A DNA stretch of 64,000 bases from Candidatus Zhuqueibacterota bacterium (lineage in GTDB: Bacteria; Zhuqueibacterota; Zhuqueibacteria; Oceanimicrobiales; Oceanimicrobiaceae), in assembly GCA_029261995.1 (NCBI GenBank), contig JAJDAF010000008.1, positions 141,021 to 205,020 of the forward strand, written 5' to 3'. How positions within the stretch are numbered: the first letter of the stretch is position 1; every line of letters begins with the position of its first letter. A program made the position numbers and the translations under genes. Below the pieces are notes generated by a model. It ran no database searches. It was not told the origin of the DNA and was given only the letters and a program-made list of their open reading frames with translations. Of the stretch, positions 1 through 8,868 are shown piece by piece.

Positions 1-2
1 TT

Positions 3-2066
3 GTCGCCTTAACAATAATAGCGTTCTTAAGTTTCAGCAGTCCATTTCAACGAGCCGCCCTTGACGACGTCTCTGAATATGTGACCGACCGTGGCTTCAT
101 TTTTGTCAACACCTCTAAAGATGTGAAGTATGTCGGCACAGAGGCCTGCCGCCCCTGCCACGAGGAAATCTGCGACGCGTATCTGCATTCTCCCACAGGG
201 CGCTCCATGTCCAAAATGGGTCCGGATAATGTCATTGAGTCCTTCCCCCAAAAGGAAGTCGTTTATGATTCATCCCGCAACTTTTTCTATGAAATGGTCG
301 AAGAAGGCGGCAGGTACTTCCAGCGTGAATTTCGGCTCGATCAGAGTGGGAATCTCATTCACGAACGGAAGATGGAAGCTCAGTACATTATTGGCTCCGG
401 CAGCAATCTGCGCATCTATTTCAATGATGAGAACGGCATGCTCTATCAACTGCCGCTGACCTGGTATGTCCACGAGCAACGCTGGGACATGAGTCCCGGC
501 TACAGAGAATTCGTCAACGTACGATTCTCCCGCTACGCCACTACTATGTGCATCTCCTGCCACAACGGGCATATGCAACTCTCGCAAGTGGCTGATGACC
601 GTTATGAGAAACCTCTTAAGCTCGGGATTGACTGCGAAGACTGCCACGGGCCTGGAGATCTGCATGTGCGTGAATTCGAGGGCGAGGATCTCGGTCTGCC
701 GGAAAATGCCCTGACCATCGTCAATTCTCCGCGTCTGTCCGTGCAGCGCCAGGTCGATATTTGTCAGGCGTGTCATCTCGAGGGTGTGGCGCGTACTCTG
801 GTGGATGGCCAGGGGTGGTTTGACTTTCGCCCCGGGATGCTACTCTCCGAGCATCGCGCGGTCTATTCGCCATCCAATCCCGACAAGCATGCATTTCGTG
901 TGGCAAACACTGCCTACCGGCTTTCGAACAGCCGCTGTTTCCAGGGCAGCCACGCGGCCATGACCTGCACTATGTGTCACGATTCGCACGGCATGCTCGA
1001 AACCTCGAAAATTGAGTACAATCGTCAGAATTGCCAGAAATGCCATCCGCCGGAAAGCCTGCCGGGCAAAACCTCTGCCTTTCCGCATTCGCCTTCCGAT
1101 GATTGCATCCCTTGCCACATGAAACCCACCGGCACCAAGAACACATTGCACGGCGTGGTTAACCACGACCACTGGATTCGTGTGGACGCCGAAAAAGACA
1201 GCATCGATTGGTCAGACCTGCGTCACTTCGCCCCAAGCCGCCAGCCGTTCAGATTGGTTGCGGATATCGATGCGGAAGATGGCCGTCAGGACTTACGCTT
1301 GGGTATGGCTTACGCAGACATGTACTGGGGCGAGCATGAAACCCGGCGCGCTTACCTGGATTCGGCCCTTGTGTACTTGACCAAAGTCCTCGAAGACGAT
1401 CCTGATGATGCCGATGCCAACACCTATCTCGGGCGCATTCGGTTTGAGTTTGGCAAATATTCCGCTGCCCGCGCGGCTTTGACGCGTGCGGCGAAAAGCC
1501 GACCTGCGCATGCCGACACTTATTTCTGGCTGGGCCGCGCTCTGGAAATGGAGAAAAAACCGGAAGAAGCCGCCAGCTACTACAACCTCGCCCTCGAGCG
1601 CAAATCAGGTGAACCCAGGTATCTCGAGAAACTCGGGCTGCTGCTCGCCGGCTCAGGAAAAACTGACGAAGCGATTGCCATTCTGGAGAAATCCGTGGCT
1701 ATCGATAAGCAGAATCCGGTGGTCTTCTATACCCTCGGAAATCTCTATGTTTTCGAACGCAAAGATCCGGAAACGGCGCTGAGACACTTCCAGCGAACCG
1801 TCATGCTGGATCCGGATTTTCGAGATGGCCGCATCAATCTTGGCAACACCTACGCGATGCTGGACCGGTTTGATGATGCCGCCGACGTCTACCGACAGGA
1901 AATCGCGAACCACCCGAAGTCGATAAACGCTCTGTTAAACCTCGGGCGAGTATTGGAGAAGCAAGGCAAAACCCGCGAAGCGATGGGGGCTTATCAGCGG
2001 GCGCTTACAATTGACCCCTTGACCAAGCAGGCAAGAATCGCGCTTAGGAGTCTTGCTGAGAAGTGA
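3..2066 (+). CDS. Multihaem cytochrome c with C-terminal TPR repeats (5' end outside the window)
   Basis: The reading frame is open to the left edge, so the true start lies upstream. The first visible codons encode a hydrophobic run ending in Ala-Ala, which looks like the tail of a signal peptide; the GTG at 81 is therefore not the start. Seven CXXCH haem sites are visible: CRPCH, CISCH, CEDCH, CQACH, CTMCH, CQKCH and CIPCH, between about 145 and 1125. The first one, in the context VGTEACRPCHEE, resembles cytochrome c554-type domains. From about 1270 to the stop the protein is built of tetratricopeptide repeats. It is predicted to be a periplasmic or exported electron carrier whose TPR half binds a partner. 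The partner and substrate cannot be told from sequence. The stop overlaps the convergent gene by 23 bp. Confidence 0.88.
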   Translation, partial: VALTIIAFLSFSSPFQRAALDDVSEYVTDRGFIFVNTSKDVKYVGTEACRPCHEEICDAYLHSPTGRSMSKMGPDNVIESFPQKEVVYDSSRNFFYEMVEEGGRYFQREFRLDQSGNLIHERKMEAQYIIGSGSNLRIYFNDENGMLYQLPLTWYVHEQRWDMSPGYREFVNVRFSRYATTMCISCHNGHMQLSQVADDRYEKPLKLGIDCEDCHGPGDLHVREFEGEDLGLPENALTIVNSPRLSVQRQVDICQACHLEGVARTLVDGQGWFDFRPGMLLSEHRAVYSPSNPDKHAFRVANTAYRLSNSRCFQGSHAAMTCTMCHDSHGMLETSKIEYNRQNCQKCHPPESLPGKTSAFPHSPSDDCIPCHMKPTGTKNTLHGVVNHDHWIRVDAEKDSIDWSDLRHFAPSRQPFRLVADIDAEDGRQDLRLGMAYADMYWGEHETRRAYLDSALVYLTKVLEDDPDDADANTYLGRIRFEFGKYSAARAALTRAAKSRPAHADTYFWLGRALEMEKKPEEAASYYNLALERKSGEPRYLEKLGLLLAGSGKTDEAIAILEKSVAIDKQNPVVFYTLGNLYVFERKDPETALRHFQRTVMLDPDFRDGRINLGNTYAMLDRFDDAADVYRQEIANHPKSINALLNLGRVLEKQGKTREAMGAYQRALTIDPLTKQARIALRSLAEK

Positions 2067-2784
2067 TTTGGTCAGGCTGCGCAACGCCTTTTCGTCTGAC
2101 CGGCAGATAGGCCAGCATGAACAGAATTAGCATCAGGCCTTCGCACACGAGCAGATACCAGGGCCAGGAACCAAAATAGTCGAGCAGTGAGGCCGTCGGT
2201 GGTTTTCGCATGATGTAAAAGTAGTTGGAGCCCAGCAGAGAGTTCAGCCCAAACATGACCACCGTGTAAAGCTGCAACCACAAGGCCGCCTTCCACACGC
2301 TTCGCCAGTTCGGAACCAACCTCAGGACGACTGTCACGTAGACGATGTAAACAACCAGCCCACCGTGGACGATCCAGTACTTCAGGAAAGTAAAATTGGG
2401 GAATCCGTTGAACAGGTGCGGCGTTAGCACCGCCTGCAAAGTGCCAACCGACACCCAAAAGTAGAGAACTTCATGCACAGCCCGTTTCGGGCGCCACATC
2501 ATTATTGGAATAAGCAAGGCCGAGAGATTGCAGATGTCAAGTGGCAGGTCCGTGGTTTTGTCGAAGTCGTTGAGCGCGATGCGAACGGCAACCCACAGAA
2601 TTGCCGTAGCAGCGATGAGCAGGCTCATTGCCCGCGCAAGAATTAGCTGACCGCGAGCAGAGAGTATCCGTCGCGACACCGCGGGCAACAAGCCTGCAAG
2701 CGCGACGGTCATTACGATCATCCAGATGTGCTGCGAACCGAAGGTGACGAAGTTGGCGTTGTAGTCGAAGAGAGAATCTAGCAA
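2044..2784 (-). CDS. YwaF-like integral membrane protein (TIGR02206 type)
   Basis: This 246-residue protein has about seven hydrophobic segments and short charged loops, with the DLPLDICNLSALL stretch near residues 78-90 that is typical of the YwaF/TIGR02206 family. The biochemical role of that family is not known to me. The gene converges on the cytochrome gene and shares 23 bp of its 3' end. It stands alone on this strand and nothing links it to a pathway. The start at 2784 gives a hydrophilic N-terminus before the first membrane span. Confidence 0.75.
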   Translation of the reverse strand: MLDSLFDYNANFVTFGSQHIWMIVMTVALAGLLPAVSRRILSARGQLILARAMSLLIAATAILWVAVRIALNDFDKTTDLPLDICNLSALLIPIMMWRPKRAVHEVLYFWVSVGTLQAVLTPHLFNGFPNFTFLKYWIVHGGLVVYIVYVTVVLRLVPNWRSVWKAALWLQLYTVVMFGLNSLLGSNYFYIMRKPPTASLLDYFGSWPWYLLVCEGLMLILFMLAYLPVRRKGVAQPDQITSQQDS

Positions 2785-2983
2785 ACAGTCTCCATTTTGG
2801 GCTTGGCGCTGTCTCGTTGTATTTCCTGCAGGCTCTGTGGCGGGACATCACCCGATTCCCGTTCTTTGAGAATCAGTCCTGTGCATTGAAATTTCAAGCA
2901 CAACCTCGAGCTTTTCTCAGCGCCACCCGCACCGTCAGGCTGAAGAAACAACGGAGTCCGCGCCATTGGTGTTTTCAAAACTG

Positions 2984-3011
2984 TTGACAATCGAGCGCAT
3001 TTTCCTATCTT
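2984..3011 (+). promoter_or_regulatory. Candidate promoter directly abutting alkB
   Basis: TTGACA at 2984-2989 is followed after 16 bp by TATCTT at 3006-3011. The latter also resembles the TAnnTTTG element used by Bacteroidota-type sigma factors. The alkB ATG is at 3018, only 6 bp after the hexamer, so a transcript from this promoter would have almost no leader. No Shine-Dalgarno sequence precedes the ATG, which fits. This is prediction from spacing and consensus only. Confidence 0.45.
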
Positions 3012-3017
3012 GTTTTT

Positions 3018-4085
3018 ATGCAACCTTGGCAATACACAATTGGTTATCTGGTTCCGCTCAGTGTCGTGGTCGGTTACAGCATCGGTGGTCTGGGTACATT
3101 CTTGACCCCCATGCTTGTTTTCGTGGCCGTGCCTCTGCTGGACTTCATCATTGGTGTGGACGACTACAATCCATCGCCCAAAGCATTGGATGATCTGGAA
3201 AGCACACTAGGATTCCGGCTGGTGCTTTATCTCTTTCTTCCTGTTCAGTTCGGTCTGCTGTTTTGGGGAGCTGCAGTTTTTTCGGGAGGCGCTCTTTCCG
3301 TTGTAGAGAAGGCAGGATTCGTGCTGTCCATGGGAATCACCACCGGCGGACTTGGCATTACCATTGCCCATGAGCTTGCCCACAAGAAACGCAAGCTCGA
3401 TGTGTTCTGCGGTCAGGCTCTTTTGATGTCGGTGTGCTACATGCATTTTCATATCGAGCACAATCTAGGGCACCACACTCGGGTCGCGACCGCGGACGAT
3501 CCGGCGACAGCGAGGTTGGGTGAATCGTTTTATGCGTTTTATCCAAGAACTCTGCTAGGCAGCTTTTCGAGTGCCTGGAAAACCGAGGTGGCGCGCTTGC
3601 GACATGGACGAAAGCGAGCAATCAGCCCGGAGAATCGCATGCTGCGGTACATCCTCCTGCCTGCGCTTTTGGCGACCTTGCTGGGGAATATTTGGGGTGG
3701 CCAGGCTGTTATATTTTTTGTTCTTCAGAGTATTGTCGCATTCTCACTTCTTGAGGTCGTAAACTATGTTGAACACTATGGCCTGCAAAGGCGGCGGTTG
3801 CCGTCCGGGAAATACGAGAAAGTGACTGCAGTACATTCCTGGAACGCAAATCAGCGGTTGACCAACTGTCTCCTGTTTAAATTGCAGCGCCATTCTGACC
3901 ATCATGTGCATCCCGTCAAAGCCTATCAGACATTGCGGCATTACAGCGAAAGCCCGCAATTGCCAACGGGCTATGCCGGCATGATGTTGCTGGCCCTTGT
4001 CCCTCCGCTGTGGAAGAGAGTCATGCATCCCATACTCGAGAATCATCAAAACGAAAATACGACCTTGTCCCCAAATATTACTTGA
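3018..4085 (+). CDS. alkB: Alkane 1-monooxygenase (AlkB family)
   Basis: Membrane di-iron hydroxylase that oxidises terminal C-H bonds of alkanes or related chains to alcohols. The eight-histidine signature is present: HELAHK (118-123), HNLGHH (148-153) and LQRHSDHHVHP (289-299), plus the AlkB motif NYVEHYG (249-255). Hydrophobic segments flank the boxes, and 355 residues is close to the usual AlkB length. The family needs rubredoxin and its reductase; neither is encoded nearby. The next gene is an acyl-activating enzyme, which would suit use of the fatty acid formed after further oxidation. There is no ribosome binding site before the ATG (see the promoter at 2984). Confidence 0.93.
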   Translation: MQPWQYTIGYLVPLSVVVGYSIGGLGTFLTPMLVFVAVPLLDFIIGVDDYNPSPKALDDLESTLGFRLVLYLFLPVQFGLLFWGAAVFSGGALSVVEKAGFVLSMGITTGGLGITIAHELAHKKRKLDVFCGQALLMSVCYMHFHIEHNLGHHTRVATADDPATARLGESFYAFYPRTLLGSFSSAWKTEVARLRHGRKRAISPENRMLRYILLPALLATLLGNIWGGQAVIFFVLQSIVAFSLLEVVNYVEHYGLQRRRLPSGKYEKVTAVHSWNANQRLTNCLLFKLQRHSDHHVHPVKAYQTLRHYSESPQLPTGYAGMMLLALVPPLWKRVMHPILENHQNENTTLSPNIT

Positions 4086-4297
4086 CATTTAGTGCTCCGG
4101 ACGATACATTCACAAACACCATTAATTTTTTAAGGATTGAGTTTCCAAGAAAGGTAACAACCAGGCGAAGGCGTTTCCGATCCGGTTAGCCCCATCTACT
4201 CCTTTCACTACACCCTCGTTCACCTTTCATGAAGATTCCCTTGCTAAGTCCAGATGATCCTAAATAGTTACTTTTTCTAAATGCCGCCGTCGAGTAT

Positions 4298-6301
4298 TTG
4301 CAGCGAGACATGATGGCAGAAAATACCAGTTCTACTGTCGAAGCACATCCAGGGGAAACCCTGCAGGACTTCGAGTGGATGAGCTTGATTGCCGGTCAGT
4401 GCTCATTTCAGGAACACTGGCGTCTGTTTCAAGAGATGCTGAGAAACCGTGAACCTGATGATGGACCACCCGTTGTCTGGCGGCCCGGCCCGGATCAGTT
4501 GACCAAATCAAACCTTGCCGAGTTTATGCAAACAATCGGCGTCGATGATTACGCCGCGCTGCATCGGTGGTCTACAGAGAACAGGCCCGCTTTTTGGCAG
4601 AGCGTCGTCGAGCGCTTGAGAATTCGTCTACGCAAGCCGCCGAAGCAATGGCTTGCCCCGGTGGCGGATGGTCGGAACCCGGTGTGGTTTGCAGGCGCGG
4701 AGCTGAACTGCGTCGATAGCTGCTTTACAGGTTGCCCGGACCAACTTGCCATTATCTCTCTGCATGAGGGATCTAGCGCCTCCAGCGCCTTGACTTATGG
4801 GGAACTTGAGCGTCTCGTCAATCGCGTCGCCTACGGATTGCGGGAGATGGGGTTTGAGCCCGGTAATCCAATCGCGATTTACATGCCGATGACAATTGAA
4901 TGCGTCGCAGCCTATCTTGGCATCATAAAAGCAGGCTGTGTCGTGGTTTCGATCGCCGACAGTTTTTCTGAAGATGAACTGAGAAAGCGAATGGGAATTG
5001 CCGCGGCGAATTGTGTCATCACAGTCAATACGTATTTGCGCGGCGGTAAGGTCATCGACCTCTATGGCAAAGTCAAGGCCTCAGGCGCTGGCCGTGCTGT
5101 TGTGGTTTGCGCCGATGCGGGTGCGCCTGCCAACATGCGCAGTGGCGACCTGATCTGGGATGATTTTGTTTCGGAAAACGATGCGTTCGACTCACTTGTG
5201 GGCGAGCCCGGCCGTGTGACCAACATCTTGTTTTCTTCCGGCACCACCGCTGAACCGAAGGCAATTCCGTGGACCCATCTGACGCCGCTGAAGTGTGCGA
5301 TGGATGGCCACTTTCATCAAGACATCCAAGAACAAGATGTGATTGCCTGGCCGACCAATATTGGTTGGATGATGGGGCCGTGGCTCATCTTCGCTACTTT
5401 CATGAACAGGGCGAGCATGGCGCTTTACCAGGGCGCGCCAACCGGAAAAGCGTTTGCGGATTTTATCCGAGTCGCCGGTGTCTCCGTTTTGGGCGTAATT
5501 CCATCGATGGTGCGGTCCTGGCGGTCGTCCGGCGCTTTTTCCCGCGATGATTTCGCCAGCGTCCGTCTCTTCAGCTCTACCGGAGAGCCATCAAGCCAGG
5601 AGAATTATCTTTGGTTGATGAGTCTTACGAACTACCGTGCTCCGATCATAGAGTATCTTGGCGGCACGGAAATCGGCGGCGGCCACCTTACCGGAACGGT
5701 GGTACAGAACGCCTCTCCGACCATGTTCACGACGCCTGCTCTGGGCACCGAGTTTTGCATTCTTGATGAAGAGGCAGAGCCCGTTGGAGAAGGAGAGACC
5801 GGAGAACTATTCTTGATACCTCCTGCCATCGGGCTGTCACAAGAATTGCTGAATCGAGACCATGACCAGGTCTACTACGCGGGGTGCCCATCAGGGCCAA
5901 ACGACGAGACACTTCGGCGGCACGGCGACAACGTTGCGCGGTTGCACAATGGCTTCTATCTGGCTCAGGGTAGAGCGGACGACACCATGAATCTTGGAGG
6001 AATCAAGGTCAGTTCAGTGGAACTGGAACAGGTGATTAACGCGCATGCGAGTGTTGAAGAAAGCGCCGCTGTGTCTGTTCAGCCCGACGGTGATGGACAA
6101 GAGAAACTCATCGCGTTTGTCGTGACGAAAACCGTCCCTGGCGGAACCACGCTTCGAACCGAGTTAGGAGAGATGATCGCGACAGCGTTGAATCCTCTCT
6201 TCAAGGTATACGATGTCGTGCACCTCAAGCAACTACCACGCACGGCATCCAACAAGCTGATGCGGCGCGAATTGCGGGCCAGCTACGCAAGACAAGAATA
6301 G
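4298..6301 (+). CDS. AMP-binding acyl-activating enzyme (acyl/acetyl-CoA synthetase-like, AAE17/18 type)
   Basis: Member of the ANL superfamily that activates a carboxylic acid as acyl-AMP and then forms the CoA thioester. The AMP-binding P-loop SSGTTAEPKAIPW lies near residues 312-326, with a GGTEIGGG segment further on and the GRADDTMNLGGIKVSS hinge region near 558, followed by the C-terminal lid domain. The ~120-residue N-terminal extension and the overall pattern recall plant acyl-activating enzymes 17/18 more than classic Acs. The substrate is not readable; a fatty acid from the adjacent AlkB route is plausible. The start is uncertain: TTG at 4298 gives 667 residues, while ATG at 4310 or 4313 gives 663 or 662. 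None has a strong Shine-Dalgarno sequence. Confidence 0.85.
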   Translation: MQRDMMAENTSSTVEAHPGETLQDFEWMSLIAGQCSFQEHWRLFQEMLRNREPDDGPPVVWRPGPDQLTKSNLAEFMQTIGVDDYAALHRWSTENRPAFWQSVVERLRIRLRKPPKQWLAPVADGRNPVWFAGAELNCVDSCFTGCPDQLAIISLHEGSSASSALTYGELERLVNRVAYGLREMGFEPGNPIAIYMPMTIECVAAYLGIIKAGCVVVSIADSFSEDELRKRMGIAAANCVITVNTYLRGGKVIDLYGKVKASGAGRAVVVCADAGAPANMRSGDLIWDDFVSENDAFDSLVGEPGRVTNILFSSGTTAEPKAIPWTHLTPLKCAMDGHFHQDIQEQDVIAWPTNIGWMMGPWLIFATFMNRASMALYQGAPTGKAFADFIRVAGVSVLGVIPSMVRSWRSSGAFSRDDFASVRLFSSTGEPSSQENYLWLMSLTNYRAPIIEYLGGTEIGGGHLTGTVVQNASPTMFTTPALGTEFCILDEEAEPVGEGETGELFLIPPAIGLSQELLNRDHDQVYYAGCPSGPNDETLRRHGDNVARLHNGFYLAQGRADDTMNLGGIKVSSVELEQVINAHASVEESAAVSVQPDGDGQEKLIAFVVTKTVPGGTTLRTELGEMIATALNPLFKVYDVVHLKQLPRTASNKLMRRELRASYARQE

Positions 6302-6400
6302 AGAGCTTCGCATCCTGGGATTTGGATTGAGATGCCAGCAAAGCAAAGGATGACCCAAAAGCAGTTTAACTCATAATATTTAATCAAAGGAGTATTTATC

Positions 6401-6595
6401 ATGCCGGATAAGTCACTGACGTGTGCCGACTGCGGGAATGAGTACGTGTTCACTGAAGGCGAGCAGGAGTATTACCAGGAGCGCGGATTCACCGAGCCGA
6501 AGCGCTGCAAAGCGTGTCGGGATAGTCGCAAGAGGAATCGTGAAGGTGGTGGTGGCGGTGGTGGTTACGGTGGTGGTCCACAGCGACGCTACTAG
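6401..6595 (+). CDS. Small zinc-ribbon protein with Gly-rich tail
   Basis: A 64-residue protein with a CADC ... CKAC four-cysteine zinc ribbon (residues 8-11 and 37-40), an acidic/aromatic middle of the kind EGEQEYYQERGF, and a Gly/Arg tail. This matches the small 'probable zinc-binding domain' family (zf-trcl type), which is often associated with nucleic acids or cold response; the exact role is unknown. A strong AAAGGAG ribosome binding site lies 8 bp upstream. The Arg/Gly-rich end resembles those of the RRM proteins at 11.2-12.2 kb and may bind RNA (inference). Confidence 0.82.
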   Translation: MPDKSLTCADCGNEYVFTEGEQEYYQERGFTEPKRCKACRDSRKRNREGGGGGGGYGGGPQRRY

Positions 6596-7160
6596 GGTGA
6601 ATTGATTCATTGCAACTCGACTGGCTCAGGCATCAGGTTGTTCGCTTTTGCTGCCGTCGAATGCTGAATCTCCCATATTCGTTGCACGCGCCTGACAAAA
6701 CCGAACCTGTCATGCTCAACTAGGAGTAGATAGGCCTGGGCCGCAATTTGTTCGCCCGGGCCTTTCATCCCTACCGATCTGCTGGCTTGGCATTCGTGAA
6801 TTCTTATGCGGTTCGGAGGTTGTTTATCACGGCAATGTCCATTGAATGGACAAGTGTGTTTCTCGCAGAAGGCGATGCAGATCTGTGTGTTGTTGAAGCA
6901 TCATGAGCTGGTTCTAGCCTGTCATAGTTTCAAAGACGCTGTCACTACTTTTCTCAGCCGGTGGGCAAACCCGCTGCGTCAATGGCGTTTCACATTCTGC
7001 TCATATCCACCACGGGTCCCCGCCGCTTGGGTGTCGTTTAGGGATGCCCCATCTCCAGGGCCACCATATCCCCTTTGACTTTCTCCACTCGCCTTATTAT
7101 CTTCCGCAGACTTGCCTCCATAAATCGATAAATCTGGTTTAAAGGCCGCCTGCCAAATCG
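6596..7160. other. Intergenic region without a convincing gene
   Basis: Contains the hairpin at 6732-6763. The open frame at 6806-7078 has no ribosome binding site and a Cys/His/Pro-rich composition unlike any domain I recognise, so it is not called. Nothing else stands out. Confidence 0.6.
6732..6763 (+). terminator. GC-rich hairpin, possible terminator of the zinc-ribbon transcript
   Basis: AGGCCTGGGC (6732-6741) pairs with GCCCGGGCCT (6754-6763) with one wobble across a 12-base loop. Only a short T-rich stretch (TTTCAT) follows, so termination strength is uncertain. It lies 137 bp after the zinc-ribbon stop codon. Confidence 0.4.
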
Positions 7161-8417
7161 ATGTTTGGCTTGCGGAAAAACGAAAGGTGCGTCTTCGTGT
7201 CGAAAATCATCTCCACCTTAATCGCGCTCCTCACTTGTTACAACACCTCAGACATTGTATTTGCTCAGGATCGGCTGTCGCGGTTCGATGAGATCACCCA
7301 AATCGTTGTGGAAAATTTCTACTCTCCGGCAAAGATCGAGTCCGTTTTCAAAAAAATAGTCCCTGAGTACCGCCTGCGGGTCTCAGGGAGCACTGACGAA
7401 AACGATTTTACGACGCAGGTCGATGGACTCCTGGATGAATTGCAAACCTCACACACCAGCTACTACACGACTGCTGACCCCGAATACTACCAACTTGCGG
7501 CAATTTTCGGGCAGTTGCCAAACATTCGTGAGTTGTTCGCCGGCAGGGAAGTCAAGTATGCAACCATCGGGATCCTTACTTCTGAATTTGAGGGCAAGAC
7601 GTTCGTGATTTCCGTCTTTGCAGGAAGCTCGGCCCAAACGGCCGGCGTGCTGACGGGCGATGAAATAATCGCCGTTGACGGACAAGCCTTCCGTGGTGTC
7701 GAGAGCTTCAGCAAGAAGATCGGTGTGCCGGTGGCGCTCACGCTTCGGCGTCAAGAAGGCGCCGTGCCGACTATCGTTGCCGTCACACCGGAATTGCGCA
7801 ATCCCAAACAGGAGTTTCTTGCGGCGCAACAGGCGAGCATCCGCGTGATTGAACATCTTGGCCGCAAGATCGGCTACATCCATGTCTGGTCCTACGCAGG
7901 AATCGAATATCAGGAGGCATTTCAGGATGCCATCAGTTTTGGCGCGCTGAAGGATGCCGACGGCTTGATCTGGGATCTGCGCGACGGCTGGGGCGGCGCT
8001 TCGGCTGCCTACCTCAACGTGTTCAACAAACAGGTGCCATTCTATACCCGCATCGACCGTGATGGCAGCGAGCATGTTTGGGACGGCCAGTGGCGCAAGC
8101 CGGTCGTGATGCTCATCAACGGTGGCGTGCGTAGTGGCAAAGAGATTTTGGCGTACGGCTTCAAGAAGTACAAGCTCGGCAAGATCGTGGGTGAAAACAC
8201 AGCCGGTGCGGTCACCGCTGGCAAGCTGTTCATCCTGTCAGACGACTCGATTCTCTATCTGGCTGTGGGTGGCGCGCGCATCGACGGTGATGTCCTTGAA
8301 GGCGTCGGCGTGGCCCCAGACGTGCACGTCCGCATGGATATCCGCTATCTTGCTGGCAAAGACATTCAGCTCGATCGCGCCGTTTCTGTTGTAACGGAAA
8401 TGGTGGAGGACAAATGA
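7161..8417 (+). CDS. Secreted S41-family peptidase with PDZ domain
   Basis: An N-terminal hydrophobic segment ending in VFAQ marks an exported protein. A PDZ-like region (GSSAQTAGVLTGDEIIAVDG) lies near residues 153-172, and the S41 core ends with INGGVRSGKEILA, carrying the expected catalytic Ser, and VGENTAGAVTAG. The Lys that C-terminal processing peptidases have after 'GexT.G' is not at the usual place, so the protein is closer to the tricorn/IRBP-like S41 branch than to CtpA (inference). The in-frame GTG at 7197 is a good alternative start, giving a compact signal peptide. The stop overlaps the next start by 4 bp (ATGA), so the two are likely translationally coupled. Confidence 0.82.
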   Translation: MFGLRKNERCVFVSKIISTLIALLTCYNTSDIVFAQDRLSRFDEITQIVVENFYSPAKIESVFKKIVPEYRLRVSGSTDENDFTTQVDGLLDELQTSHTSYYTTADPEYYQLAAIFGQLPNIRELFAGREVKYATIGILTSEFEGKTFVISVFAGSSAQTAGVLTGDEIIAVDGQAFRGVESFSKKIGVPVALTLRRQEGAVPTIVAVTPELRNPKQEFLAAQQASIRVIEHLGRKIGYIHVWSYAGIEYQEAFQDAISFGALKDADGLIWDLRDGWGGASAAYLNVFNKQVPFYTRIDRDGSEHVWDGQWRKPVVMLINGGVRSGKEILAYGFKKYKLGKIVGENTAGAVTAGKLFILSDDSILYLAVGGARIDGDVLEGVGVAPDVHVRMDIRYLAGKDIQLDRAVSVVTEMVEDK

Positions 8418-8806
8418 GAGCGGCGTTTCCGGAGGTGCCGGCCAACCGGTTCTTCAATTTTCAATTGCTTGCCCACACGGACGAAAGCGCGGAAGTCTCC
8501 TTGCCGCTCCGGCCTGAGTATTTGCAGGAAGGCGGAGTTGTGCACGGCGGCATCATCAGCACGCTGGCCGACTCAACGGCCGTTTACATAATTTATCCGA
8601 CGCTGCCCGAAACGCAGTCGATGGCCAGCATTGAGTTCAAGATCAATTTTCTGCGGCCAGCGCGGGCAGAGGCCGGCAACCTGAGGGCAGTCGCCAGACT
8701 GGTCAAACGCGGCCGCAAGGTTGTACTCTGCGATGTTGAAGTTTTTCAACAGGATGCCTTGGTCGCGAAAGGCTTATTCACCTACTTACTCCTGGCGTCG
8801 AGCTGA
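8414..8806 (+). CDS. Hotdog-fold thioesterase (PaaI/4HBT type)
   Basis: A 130-residue single hotdog domain. The segment GGVVHGGIISTLADS matches the helix of the PaaI-type thioesterases that hydrolyse acyl- or phenylacetyl-CoA thioesters, and FKINFLRPARAEAGNL is the usual central strand pair. The substrate cannot be predicted. The gene starts inside the S41 peptidase stop (ATGA), so they are probably co-expressed. It may connect with the CoA-ligase upstream as a thioester release step, but that is speculation. Confidence 0.87.
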   Translation: MRAAFPEVPANRFFNFQLLAHTDESAEVSLPLRPEYLQEGGVVHGGIISTLADSTAVYIIYPTLPETQSMASIEFKINFLRPARAEAGNLRAVARLVKRGRKVVLCDVEVFQQDALVAKGLFTYLLLASS

Positions 8807-8868
8807 TTGCGATGCTGGCCCCACAATCATTCTATTCTAGACCAGTGGAAATGAAAGGAGGAACTCAA

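Noticed and set aside
6806..7078. 90-codon open frame in the gap after the zinc-ribbon gene
   Set aside because: No ribosome binding site, no recognisable domain.
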